A DNA stretch of 64,000 bases from contig JAUCBN010000023.1 in assembly GCA_035048815.1 (NCBI GenBank), positions 5,773,501 through 5,837,500 of the forward strand. Reading direction: 5' to 3'. This DNA is from Abelmoschus esculentus. Taxonomy: Eukaryota; Streptophyta; Magnoliopsida; Malvales; Malvaceae. Shown piece by piece: positions 47,401-59,000 of the stretch. A program made the position numbers and the translations under genes. The notes under the pieces were generated by a model. It saw nothing but the letters and a program-made list of their open reading frames with translations. It had not been told where the DNA came from and did not search any database. The first letter of the stretch is position 1; every line of letters starts with the position of its first letter.

Positions 47401-48060
47401 ATATATATATATAAAGAATGGATTAAGATTGTGATGTTTAAGGCATGGATTAAGGTTTATATGATCTATCAAACTCCAAAACCATCCAAGTCTAGATTCA
47501 ATGCTACTTCCACTTTTATCAATTCAATGGAAAAAGACAAGCATTTTCATTCTTCTTGCATATTATAATACGATTGTTCCGTCGATTAACTGTATGTTGA
47601 TTTAGTTTGATAAAGTACGAATTTTATTAAATTAAATTTAGATATTTATAGTATTTGATAAGATTATGTTTTGATATTGTGAATTTTATTAAGTGTGAAT
47701 TTAGATATTTATAGTATCGTCCTCATTATAAGATCGTGCAGTAGTAGTAAATCTTAATTGTTGATTAGTTAGTGAATACTTTTATTCTAATATCTATTGT
47801 TGTTCAGATAGATTATATTTGACAGAGAATAACATATTTGACTGGTTGACCAAATTATTAATATTTGTTCATCAGATTTTTACACAGGGATGATCAATTT
47901 TTTAGTAGTATTTTTAACTCTTTTTAATTTAAATATTATTTAAATAAAGGTTTTTGTCCCTCTCAGCTATTAAATTTAAATGTATAATAGACTCTTATCC
48001 CTCCCAACATTAAATCCTAGCTTCAACCCTGTTTTTATAGATCATGAGTTTTAAACTCAT
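44430..48060. other. AT-rich intergenic region, no gene seen
   Basis: About 3.6 kb. Microsatellite (TA)n runs occur at about 45897-45911 and 47393-47413. Degenerate AAACCCTAAA and TTTAGGGTTT words appear near 46600-46800 and 47150-47200. A 117-codon frame at 47215 is interrupted by the (TA)n run in a non-conserved context and is not supported. Confidence 0.4.
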
Positions 48061-48235
48061 TAAGAACATTCTTTCTTATCGTATACCTAGTTTTGGTGGT
48101 CAGTGAGTGAGTCTTTCAGTTAAGAACATTCTTTCTTATCGTATACCTAGTTTTGGTGGTCAGTGAATGAGTCTTTTAGCAGGGATTTTTTGCGTACACA
48201 ACGTCTCGAACCTAAAACTTACTTAATATTACTTG
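48061..48235 (-). mobile_element. tRNA-derived SINE-like element, family 2, minus strand, with 60-bp tandem duplication
   Basis: On the minus strand the sequence reads TAGGTTCGAGACGTTGTGTACGCAAAA, matching the B-box region and following segment of 52141-52285. Its far part consists of two 60-bp direct copies, 48061-48120 and 48121-48180, which differ at only about four positions. Confidence 0.6.
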
Positions 48236-48978
48236 TTATTTTAACAACACCAAAACTTATACATTAGAAACCAAATGATATTTAAATCTTTAAATATTTA
48301 ACATTAAACCTTAAAAAACCAACTTTAAACCTTAAAATTTAAAAATACATAATTTCTTTTTCCTCCCCCTAATCCAAAAAATCAATTTCCTATTTTAATT
48401 TTTGGGTAAAATATATATTTTTGTCGGTCAACAATCTTTTCACTCCTATTTTAGGTCATTCAATTTTTAAAATTCTTTATTTAATAACTAAATTTTATAT
48501 GTGAAATAATTTTATTTATTTATAAATATTTTTATTATTATTTTCAATTTTTTTAATATTATAAAATATAAAAATCATTTAAAATAAATAATAAAATAAT
48601 ATCTTATTAACAAATTTTAAAAATATTTAAAATAATTGTTGTTTGTCGTTACTTTCGACCATCACCAACCACTGTCGACCTTCAAACTGATGGTTATTTG
48701 ACACAAAATTACACAAGGCGACACATTTAGACACACTGAGTCCGAATTCGATAATTGTTTCATTAGAAAAATGTCTTGAAACTCATGAATCATAATGTAA
48801 ATATTTTAATTTTTTCCCTTTCGATCTTCTTTTATGAATTTTAGAGTATTTTTTGGGTAAAATAAAAGTCGAATTTAAACTCAGAGGAGTAAAATGAAGT
48901 TGTTGGAGAAACTTTAATTTTTAAATTAAATTAGTTTTTTAAATATCAAGATTCAAGTGACAATATTGTAACACGACA

Positions 48979-51125
48979 TGTAACGACCCGAATTCTCGGA
49001 TTAGTGAGTCGGGTTAACCCGAGAGTTTAGACTTTGGTTTTGGGCCTAGTTGTTGGGTTTGGAGTGGGTGTGGGGGGGGTTAAGATGTGGGCTGAGGGCA
49101 TTTTGGTAAATACCAAATTGGGGTGTTTTGAAGGGAGTTTAGAGTGGTTTCTGCAGAGGTGAGGTCATAGTGCAAGGGTTTTTTTTTCTCTCATCTTCTT
49201 CATCCAAGTTTAAGAGAAAAAGGTAAGATCTTGTTGAGTTTGGGTTAGAATCTCGTTTTCTTGATGGAGAAGAAGTTGTAGGGCTGTTGAGGATCTATCT
49301 TTTAAGCTAAAGAGGTGTTAGTTCGGTGGAGAGAAGGGTTTAAGTGAGGGTTTTAGGGGGAGCTCGGGATTGGGTTTTAAGAGCTTAAAATCTGAGTCTT
49401 TTTGTATTTTAAATCTCTAGAATCATCCTGAGGTGAGTCTAATCCGTTCTTTATCTTTCTCTTGTAGAGAAAGAGGCTTGTGTGCCATCTTCAAGCTTGG
49501 GAAGGTGAAAGCTTGTGTGAAAGTGGAGCTCGAGTTTGTTGCTGTTGCTTACCAAGGTTGGTACTCCCAACTCTTTCTTCATCATCCATTTATGGTAGAG
49601 TGTATGACATGTAGAGAAAATCATGTATGTGTGTTGTCTTGCTTGGTTGCTTGAAAATGGGTCATTAATGGTGAAATCCGTATTAATGTGATTAAGGGTT
49701 AGAAATTGGTGTTAAAATACTCTAAACATCATTAATATTGAGTAGGAACACTTTAGAATCGATTAGATTAAGTTTGGGGTTGGAAATATAAAATTTTTAA
49801 GTGCAGACTCGTCCTTAGTGCAGGGGGTATCAATACTCGGGCTACTGGTATCGATACCCATGAGTATATTTTGGCTTGTTGCCCAGGGGTATTGAACCTT
49901 GTTTCGGTACCGTGGATTCCAAAAACTTTTCGTATCGATACCTGTATCGAAACGGGTCCTCCCCTTTTTGTTGACTTTGAAGTTGGTCAACGATACCGAT
50001 ACTTGTTTCGATACCTGTGTTTCGATACCCTCTTTGGGTAGGTATCGATATAGGGTGTTTCGATACCCTACTTAAGGGTATCGATACCCCTGTGTGTTTT
50101 GGCTAAGTTGGGTAGAATTTAGGGTTTTGGTGATCTTAACAAATAAATACTTAAATATGAAAGCTATGAAATGAATTATCGAATTAAGATTGAGGTTATA
50201 ACCCCGAAAGACTAGTTGAGATAAACTTTAATATATCTTGTCGTGATAAGATCCTAGGTGGATCGTTTGTGTGTTTTGAGTCCTTGTGTGTTGGAAATCC
50301 GGATATCCATAAGTGTTGTAACACGTTGAAGGCCATCCGATGTGACATGCCGGGTGATGATTGAAGACTTTTATTCCGAGTGTTGGACGGCCTCACTCGA
50401 AGATGTTCGATGTAACATTCTGAGTATAGGGTTGGTTGGGCGGCCTCCACCCTTTTCCGAACGTTGGGCGGCCTCGTTCAAAGATGTCCGATGTAACATT
50501 CCGGGCATAGGATTTGAGGGCGGCCTCAATCCTGAGTGTAGGATCCCGGTGCTATGTGGACGCGGGCCTCGCTCTTGTGTGTTGACTTATATGATTGTAT
50601 ATGCTGTGTGCAATAGTATACATTCATTTATGCCATGTGATAGGCAAGCATGCTAGACCTTCATACCATGCATGTGATTTATATGCCATGCTTTACTGCT
50701 TTGAGATGCATGATGTTGGCCGAGTTTGGCGTACCCACTGAGCTTGTGTGGCTCAGTGTTCGAAATCTGTTTTCGTGCGTAGGTTAGGTGGAGCGGGATT
50801 TGAGGAGCACCATCAAGGTTTGGACTTTCAGCATCGACCGTGTTGTCAGAGTACAGTTATTAGATGTAGTGGGCTTAGTACTATGTTGAACCCTATATGT
50901 ATTGTAACTCTGTTATTTTTATTGGGTCGAATGTTTTTTTAAATGGTCTGTAATATATTTTGGAGCTCCGATTTACTTGAATTATTTTGGGTTTGTTTAA
51001 ATTTAAATGGACTATGAAATTGGTTTTGGACCTTACATGATTTTTATTATTGTGCTTTTAAAGGAAATTTTAAAATACGGGTTTTGGGCCGGAGGCCCAA
51101 TGTGACATCTGGGTCGGGTGTTACA
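48979..51125 (+). mobile_element. Probable solo LTR of an LTR retrotransposon
   Basis: It begins TGTAACGACCCGA and ends TCGGGTGTTACA, the TG...CA borders and short inverted ends of plant LTRs, over 2147 bp. Flanking five-base sequences are CGACA (48974-48978) and CGATA (51126-51130), a target duplication with one mismatch. Composition is clearly less AT-rich than the surroundings. No gag, protease or polymerase frame and no second LTR is seen, so a solo LTR is the best reading. Internal features are a cluster of TATCGATACC palindromes (about 49826-50093) and tandem GGGCGGCCTC units (about 50385-50530). The direction of transcription is not proven. Confidence 0.7.
49826..50093. repeat. Cluster of GGTATCGATACC-like palindromes inside the LTR
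   Basis: Around a dozen perfect or near copies of TATCGATACC or TTTCGATACC occur within about 270 bp, in both orientations, separated by unrelated short spacers. Perfect palindromic versions lie near 49846 and 50083. Confidence 0.75.
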
Positions 51126-51130
51126 CGATA

Positions 51131-52140
51131 TATTCACCTATTGATAAGAAGATATATTAAATTCAATAATTAATATTAATCAAATAACTCGATCAATAGT
51201 TTATTAATTCAAGAGCTTTATTGAATATAAAAATTTTAAAAGCTTAATTATATTTTTAACGGTTCAAAAGCTTTTTATACCTTGAGAAAAAAAATTATCG
51301 GGATCTTTGAGTTGAGTTCAAACCTTGGTCCAATCCATTAAAATTTTAGAGCCATACATGTGGGTTTATAAGGCCCAAAATTGCACTAGGCAATACGTTT
51401 AGGTACTCTTAAGTCCGAATTCAACGGTTGTTTCACCGGAAAGTGTCTTAAAACTCACGAATTACAATGTTAACGTTTCAGTTTCCTTACTTTCAATCTT
51501 TTTTATGAATTTCGAAGCATTTTTTGATAAAAATATATTAAATTTAATAATCAATATTAGTCAAATAATTTAATTAATAATCTATTGGTTGAAAAGATTA
51601 ATTAATTATAAGAAAAAAAATTAAAGGCTTAATTATTTTTAACAGATTAAAAGCTTCTAATACCTTAAGGAAAAAATAATAATAATCTGGATCTTTGAGT
51701 TGAGCTCAAGCCTTGGTCCAATCCATAAAAAATTTATAGCCCATACATATAGGGTTCATAACGCCCAATATCTAGCAAGAGTAGTTGCCAAGACCCAACT
51801 AATTAAATAAAATTTAATATACTATAAAATTAATATTAACTAAATAAAATTTAAATTAATTTGGTCTAGTTTTCAAGTTTGAATTAAAATTAATTATTTG
51901 ATACACTAGAAAATTATTTCAAGTTTGAGTTTTTTAAATTCAAATTAATCTTGGTTTAAGTTATCTTTATCATGACTTTTCCGATGATATTAAAACATAA
52001 AATATTATGTTTTTTATTAATATATTATAAGCTAAGTGTACGACACAGATCAGTATAGATTAATCAAGACAAAATCCTAAAAATCGAAAAAGCAATAAAA
52101 AAGCAATTCTCTTAACCTGAAATTTTCTTTATCCATATTA
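51131..52140. other. AT-rich intergenic region with a diverged direct duplication
   Basis: Sequence around 51290-51540 resembles 51660-51780 (GATCTTTGAGTTGAG, then TTGGTCCAATCCAT) and also 48715-48860 (ATTCGATAATTGTTTCA and CTTGAAACTCA-like). This suggests duplicated fragments of one repeat on both sides of the LTR. No gene recognised. Confidence 0.45.
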
Positions 52141-52285
52141 TAAGCTAAGTGGTAAGCAGTTTGGTTCCGCTTAAGGAAGTCTCAGGTTCGAGACATTGTG
52201 TACGTAAAAAATTCTTACCGGAGACTCACCCAATAAACTAGATGTACAACCCAGGTCGATCCGGATTAGTCAGGTTAAGGCCTTA
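52141..52285 (+). mobile_element. tRNA-derived SINE-like element, family 2 (best copy)
   Basis: A-box TAAGCTAAGTGG at 52141-52152 and B-box GGTTCGAGA at 52185-52193 have pol III promoter spacing. They are followed by ATTGTGTACGTAAAAA and a tail ending CAGGTCGATCCGGATTAGTCAGG. Related copies are at 35041 (+) and 48061 (-). Confidence 0.65.
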
Positions 52286-53205
52286 AAAACTGGAAGACCA
52301 ATAAAAAAAACAAAACTAACTGAAAATCCAACCAAACCTACCCTCAAACATAATTCACATAAAACACCTAATTTGAGTTCATGCATTATTTTTTTTTATC
52401 TTGTTTCACCTGAGAGTGACATTAATTTTGTGTTAGTTGTGGATGGTTGTTACATTTTTATTATTTTGTTATGTTATATTTTTATTTTTTATTAAAAATA
52501 ATTTTATCTTTATAGAATTTATTCTATATTTTTAATAATTTTATGGACAAATGTTTGATTATTTTTTATATTATTTTTTAGGATTAAATTTTTTATTACC
52601 TCGACTAATTGTAAATCTTCATTATAATTTGAATATTTTATTTTTTAATAAAATTAATAGATTTTAAAAAAATAATATTTTTTTTCGTCCTATTTATATT
52701 ATCATTGTTGATTTTTTATGGAATTTTAAAATAAAAAAATTATATTATAAAAAAATTAAATGATAATTTTACCCTTAATTTTTTATAAAAAATTAAAAAT
52801 GATAAAAATAAATTAATTTGTAACTTTTTTCAGTTTTTTTTAAAATGATAATTTAGTTGAGATAATTTTAAAACATAAAGTAATAATTTTATTAGGACAA
52901 AAGAGAATATTTCAGATGTTTTAATATTTAATTTCATTTATATTTTAAAACCAATAAAAAAGGGGGGGCAAACACGACACCGTTTCTGTCATTTAAGACG
53001 AAAGGAGGGAGCTGGTAAGTTGTTAAACTCGAAAAATCTTTCTATTTTCCTCTTTTGTAATTTTTCTCACTGTCTCGCAAGGGTTTCCAGTTTTCTCTGA
53101 TTTTCTTTTTCCATTTTGATTCCATCCAAACAGTGGCTTCAGCTGAACCTTTCAGAAATTTAGACCCACTCTCTTCCGTGTAGAATCCCAAATCTGGTTT
53201 CAACA
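52286..53205 (+). promoter_or_regulatory. Upstream region and 5' leader of the SWC5-like gene
   Basis: AT-rich up to about 52950. From there to the ATG at 53206 composition is gene-like, with a pyrimidine-rich stretch (about 53040-53110) typical of a plant 5' UTR. No specific box is assigned. Confidence 0.4.
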
Positions 53206-55189
53206 ATGGCTACACCTTCGAATGTCCCTGACGACTCAGGTTCTTTTTTTCATGGTTTTCATTTAAAAAAAAACCTACGAAATTACCTCTTTGGTTATCT
53301 TTTTGCTTACAACTAGGGAAAAATATTTTGTACGATATTATTTCGTTTAATTTACTTCCAATTTAACTGGTTTTTTTCTATCTGCTTGGGATTTTTATAT
53401 ATGTGTATATAATTGGAATTTAAGTTGTCGTGCATGAGAAGGAAAACGTAGAATTGGATTGGGTTAACAGTATTTTTGTACGGATTCAAAGCTATCAACT
53501 GTAATAATTTCTGTGTATTAGAGAATTTTTAATGTATGGGTCTTTGTTATTTCCTGTTTTCCTGATATTTTGAAGAAAAAAGATTTTATTTCACTCTTTG
53601 ATGTTTCAGGTAATGTAAATGGGAAAGAGGGGACAGTGAAGGAGTCTGTGAAAGAAGATGCTATTGCTTTGAATTCAGAGCTGAAACGTGAAAATACTGG
53701 TGAGTTAATATGGTGTTCATGGCTTAATGTTCCCTCAGTGATCCAGTTTTTGATGTGCTGAGTGAGAATTATGTTCTATGAAGCACAGAGTACTTCAATT
53801 TAGTGACGTATCATGTACCCGATACGTCCCCGAACCGGGGACACAGAATACAGTTTGGGTACTCCAAAATATTTCATCTTCCTATTTTTTTTCTTATTTA
53901 TTTTCCACCACTTTTTATGATATTTTCTTCTCTCTTTGGACTTTCTCTTGCTTACATGATTCAACTATAAGTATATAAGTATGTGATGTCGCCGTAATCT
54001 TACTGTACTTGTACCTTATAATTTTAAAAATTGTCGTTTTTCATTTTTGTGTTTGTATCTGTATTTTATCGGTGCAACATAGATTATGTTTGTCATATGA
54101 GTTGTTGTTTTTCGTTACGATAGAGACGGAATCACGAGTGGAGGCGATGTGGGAGCAAATGAATAAGGGAATACCTAAAAATGCTATGAGACAATTCTCG
54201 AGCAATAAAATCTCGGCCACAAATAAAGCTTCACAAAAAGTTTCAAATGTGAGCAGTTTTGTATGCTCCTCGTTTTTTAAATGCAACTGTCTGTTAAATG
54301 ATAGTTGTGTTGCATAGTAATGTTTTGCCTTTATTTTGTCTTGTAGAATTGGATGAACTATCTGCAAATGAAACCTGCGGTGCCTGCAGGGGCTCAAGAA
54401 AGACAGACAGAGGTGAAGGTTTCAAGTGTGACCAAAGAAACCGATGCCCTTGATAAAGATAAAGCGTCGAAGGAAGCTACTGTGGTGCTGAGCAATGTCA
54501 GTGATGAGGCGAAGAAGATTGCTGCTGCTGCTCTCTCAGCTGTGAAAGAAGCTGCTGCCGCTGCAGCAGCTGCCTCAAATAGAGGGAAAATTGAGGTAAG
54601 TACATTAGAAAATGCCTTTTCTATGGAATTTAATAGTTTATTGAAGCATGCAAGGATGGTTATGGACCTCTTACTTTTGGGCAAGTTAGATGCTAACTTA
54701 GCATTGGAATTATCGTCTTTAACAAAATGTTTGATCTATTTTTCAATATTTGAGCCATCCAAATGTCTGGAGATGTGTCGGCTGCAGACATGAGCAATGT
54801 TCTTAGTTCGGTCTTCCCTTTTGCAGATCACTGAGGTTCGAGACTTTGCTGGTCAAGATATTGAAATAAAAAAGAGAGTCCTTGCTGATTCAAAAGAGGC
54901 AGCTGATAAGGCAAAAGCTACACCTTCTGCAGTTGATGCCATTCTTGAACAAATCAAGAAGAAACCAAAGCTTAGTGTGCTCGACAAGACGAAAAAAGAT
55001 TGGGGAGAATTCAAGGAAGAAAATAAGGGAATGGAGGATGAATTGGATGCTTATAAGAAGAGTTCAAACCAGTATCTGGATAAGGTTTCTTTCTTGCAGC
55101 GGACTGATTATCGGGAATTCGAGAGGGAGAGAGACGCAAGGCTTGCTCAACAGGCTCGCAGGAGATCAGAAATGCGGGAGGATCCTTGA
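53206..55189 (+). CDS. SWC5: SWR1 complex subunit SWC5 (BCNT/craniofacial development protein 1 family)
   Basis: A subunit of the SWR1 chromatin remodeller that exchanges H2A for H2A.Z in the nucleus. Exons inferred: 53206-53239, 53610-53699, 54124-54248, 54347-54595 and 54827-55189, all GT-AG and in phase, giving 286 residues. The middle region has RVEAMWEQMNKGIP, then an alanine-rich helix (about 145-158). The last exon carries the BCNT-C domain (about 205-286), with the hallmark KLSVLDKTKKDW, DELDAYKKSSNQYLDKVSFLQR and DYREFERERD segments. The length fits plant SWC5 (recalled as roughly 270 aa). The ATG at 53206 is the first in a typical leader (AACAATGGC). Intron 2 holds a transposon-like fragment (53984-54078). 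The gene looks intact. Confidence 0.9.
53984..54078. repeat. Transposon-like fragment in SWC5 intron 2
   Basis: Resembles 15885-16005 in the pseudo-exonuclease array (GTACCTTATAATTTTAAAAATTGTCG, then GGTGCAACAT). It lies wholly between exons 2 and 3. Confidence 0.5.
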
Positions 55190-55734
55190 ATGCATACAGC
55201 TTAAGTTGCATTTTACCGCATCATCATGCCAAAAGCTGATGTAGGAAAGACCCAGAATTGTTTGAGAATTGTGCAGGGGGCTTTTGTTCCCATGATTAGG
55301 ATGCAACTCGTTAGCTTATACATTTCTGACTCATCTGTGTTTCAAATAATGTTTTTGAGGCCTCACTTCTCGAGTTCATTCCCTCTATTGATCATATACA
55401 AGCTGTTTGTGTGTAGGTGTGCTGATGGTGCTGCTAGGTAAATATGCAAGGTTACAAACATAAGTGTAAATAACCAGAACCAGAAATATGTTTCAAGGTA
55501 TCAATTTATTAATATCAATGATCAAACAGATGACTGAACATGTTAGTTATCCTGCCATGGAGAAAGTGTAGATGGCGAATGGCATATCATGTCTTATTCA
55601 AGCATGCCATCTGCTTCAAGTAAGAACAAACAAGAAGATGAGCGAACAGTTTGAACTGTTCTGATTGCTGCCAAGTCGACCTCGGAAATTATCAAACATA
55701 AATGAAAATGAACATGTAAACAAAATCCGGATTT

Positions 55735-58063
55735 CTAGATGTGAATTGGCTTGTCATAGGTGGCCATTGCAGCTTCCTTCAATGCCTCGCTCATTGTAGG
55801 ATGTGCATGGCAAATTCGTGCAATGTCCTCACTTGCTGCATCATAGTTAATGGCAAGGACTGCTTCGTGGATTAGCTCTCCGGCGTTAGGTGCCATGATA
55901 TGGACTCCGAGAATTTTGTCTGTCTCCTTGTCAGCCAATATCTTGACTATTCCTTCAGCATCGTCAATAGCCTTGGCTCGGCTATTCGCCAAGAAAGGGA
56001 ATTTCCCAACACGGTAGTTGAGACCGAGTGCCTTAGCCTGTTCCTCGGTCTTTCCGACAGATGCAACCTCAGGGTGAGTGTAGACAACTCCGGGGACCTT
56101 GTCATAATCAACATGGCCATGTTTACCAGCTATAAACTCCACGCAGGCAACACCATCTTCTTCTGCTTTGTGAGCCAACATAGGCCCTGGAATTACATCT
56201 CCGATGGCATAAACACCAGCCACATTTGTAGCAAATCTATCATTGACTAAGATCCGTCCTGCCTTATCGGTTTCCACTCCTATCTTGTTCAAGTCAAGTC
56301 CAGATGTGAACGGGGTTCTACCAGCAGAGACAAGAACAACATCGGCTTCAAGTGTGGTCTGATCGCCACCAGCAGCAGGTTCAACCGTCAACTTCACACC
56401 ATCTCCAGTAGTATCAACACTTACCACCTTAGTTTTGAGCATAAATTTCATCTTCTGCTTCTCGAGTGAACGTTGGAATTGCTTGCGGATTTCTGCATCC
56501 ATTGTTGGAACAATATCCGTGGCAAACTCAACAACAGTAACCTCTGACCCCAATCGGCCCCAGACTGAACCCATCTCAAGTCCAATGTAGCCTGCCCCAA
56601 TGACTATGAGCTTCTTAGGGATTTCTGACAAAGCTAAAGCTCCGGTTGATGACACAATCCTCTTCTCATCAATGGTGATACCAGGTAAAGATTTAACATC
56701 AGAACCAGTGGCAACTATGATATTCTTACCTTTCACAACAGTATTCCCACCTTCAAGAGTGTCTACAGAAACTTCAGAGGGAGAAAAGAACTTGCCATAG
56801 CCTTTGACATAGTTTACCTTGTTCTTCTTGAATAGACCTTCGATACCACGGGTAAGATTCGACACGGCTTTGTCCTTTTGGGCCATCATGGCTGGCAAAT
56901 CAACCTCAACAGAGGAGAGTTTCACACCATGGCTAGCGAATGAATGCTTCGCTTCCTGGTACATGTGGGATGAATGAAGAAGTGCCTAGATAATGTTAAA
57001 AAAGGAAAATTGCAACATTAGAAAAACCAAAACTCTTAAAGGCAACTAACTAATAAAGTTCATCTCAAGAGGCTTGTAGTAATCAAGTAGGTATTTTCAA
57101 TAGAGTTTATTGAAGATAACAGTAAAGATGAAATCTTTGTCTTCAATTTGATAAAAACAAATATACCCCCAAAGGCAAAAGGATACAAGTAGCTAATCCA
57201 ATTTTCAAAATTACATATAGAACAAGATATCATAGTTTCTTAAGGTACTCACAACAGAGTGAGACCAGGGGTTAAGCAGCGCTTTGTAACCACAACGATC
57301 GTTATATAGCAGTTTTAAAACCGTTCGAAACGCAATTGCTTGTGATACCCATAGTGACCGTCTGCAACTACGATAAACATAATGCCCCGAAAAAAAGCCG
57401 TAATCGTAATTTAAATGAGTAAAAATCTTTTATCTATTTTCATGCCTCCCCTTAAAAAAATTAAAATATCCTAAACACTACACACTAGTCCTAAAAACAC
57501 ATCATATCTCTAATTCTCTAATCATTAATTACAACTCTAAACCCTAAACCCTGACCCTAATTTAAAGTGGGGACCAGACTCTTTAAATCCCTGAGTGAGA
57601 CTACCATTTGAATACAGGAATCAGCTTTATATACATTTCGCCATACAATTCATGACCTATCACACTCTTAAAAAGACAAAAACAAAAAGAACCCATACAA
57701 ACAAATCCAAATCTTACTAAAGATATATAATCTGAATCGCTTAAGCAATTATTGATTTTTTAAAAAATCCAAAAATGGAACTACCTTAGAAGGTATGCAA
57801 CCAACGTTAAGGCAAGTCCCACCAAGGGTACCGCGTTTCTCGATACAGGTAGTTTTGAGACCTAGCTGTGCAGCCTTGATAGCCGCCACGTAGCCTCCGG
57901 GTCCTCCGCCGATGACGACGACGTCGTTCTCTTCAGATCCTGAAGCGAAACCCCTAGAGAAATTGATGAGTGAAATAGAGTACTTCAACGCATCTGCAGG
58001 CGAATTCGATAGGTTTCTCGACAAAAGGTATGTCTTTCTTCTAGCCAAGCTTGACAAAGCCAT
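55735..58063 (-). CDS. LPD: Mitochondrial dihydrolipoyl dehydrogenase (E3, lipoamide dehydrogenase)
   Basis: Flavoenzyme that reoxidises dihydrolipoamide with NAD+ in pyruvate, 2-oxoglutarate and branched-chain dehydrogenase complexes and in glycine decarboxylase (as L protein). Two exons: 57785-58063 and 55735-56985, joined in phase 0 at PSK|ALL, giving 509 residues. An N-terminal presequence rich in Ser, Arg and Leu (about 1-40) fits mitochondrial import. FAD-binding GGGPGG lies at about 52-57 and the redox disulphide GGTCLNVGC (C84, C89) follows. The NAD-binding GAGYIG and a second FAD motif YAIGDV come next. The C-terminal HPTMSE carries the catalytic His488-Glu493 pair. It ends PIHI. Every key residue is present. 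It resembles Arabidopsis mtLPD1/2. It lies tail-to-tail with the SWC5 gene and about 2.5 kb from a PP2C gene on the same strand. The intron (56986-57784) is AT-rich and includes AAACCCTAAACCCT at about 57538-57551. Confidence 0.96.
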
Positions 58064-58420
58064 TATCTTTCGCTCTGATTGGTTTCTGAGAAAATGGTAC
58101 TATGCTTATTCTATGAACAAACAAAAGATGAAAGAAAATTTGGGTCTGGATTTCGATCAAAACGCTTGCTTTTTAGACTTTTAGTGGCTTAGAGGGAAAT
58201 ATTCTATCAAATCTCTCTCTTTGGTTGGTGATTCCCTGCCGCGGCTGTAAATGAGTTAGATGTGTTCTACCCAATTAGAAAACGACAAGTGTATAGTTAA
58301 GGATCTGGAACTTTGCTACTGTTGGATTAGTTGACCACAAGAGATTGACTCATCCCAGTTTTGGGTGGAGTCTACTAATGCTGAACCGTTGAATTATCTG
58401 TGGTATCTTACATTATTTGT
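58064..58420 (-). promoter_or_regulatory. Upstream region of the LPD gene
   Basis: About 0.35 kb of gene-like composition between the LPD ATG at 58063 and the start of a dispersed repeat at about 58420. The promoter is therefore short or lies partly in the repeat. No specific element assigned. Confidence 0.4.
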
Positions 58421-59000
58421 TTAACCGAATTAATCGATCGAACCGAAATTACTTCAGTTAATTCGATCGATTGATTTTTATAAATTTTATTGACGGTTAT
58501 TTTTTTGAAAATTCGATTATCGATTAATTCGCTTCGAAATCGGTTAATTAACCGAATTAACCAAAATTATTATATATTAAATATTATATTATATTTATTT
58601 ATTTATTTTTAGTAATTTAACTTTTAAAAAAATATAAAATGTTGATTAAATTTTTTATATTATAAAATATCATTAATTTTTGTATTAAATTAACATAAAA
58701 TAAAAGTTTAGTGACAAAAAATTATTTTAGCAAAATTCAATGACCTATTATATAATTTAACCAAAATTTATAATAAATTTTAATTAATTCGGCCAATTAA
58801 CCAAAATAATTTTGGTTCGGTTAATTCGGTTAAAGGTAATTCGGTTTGGTTAACGGTTAAGAATTTTAAAATTTTGGTTAATTCGCTTTTGGTTAATTTG
58901 GTTCAGTTAACGATTAAGATTTTAAAATTTTCAGTTAATTCAGTTTTGGCTAATTCGATTCGGCTACCGATCGAATTAACCGAATACACACCCCTAGATG
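58420..59000. repeat. Dispersed R1 repeat, copy 4
   Basis: The best preserved copy. The left side is TTTGTTTAACCGAATTAATCGATCGAACC and the right side CCGATCGAATTAACCGAATACACACCCC, roughly inverted relative to each other. The inside has GGTTAACGGTTAA-type words and an AT core shared with 7030-7595. Confidence 0.6.

Noticed and set aside
47215..47568. A 117-codon + frame
   Set aside because: It runs through a (TA)n microsatellite giving an Ile-Tyr repeat and shows no domain; probably chance.
54394..54684. A 96-codon minus frame with an alanine run
   Set aside because: Antisense of SWC5 exon 4; alanine codons GCT and GCA read as Ser/Ala/Cys in reverse.
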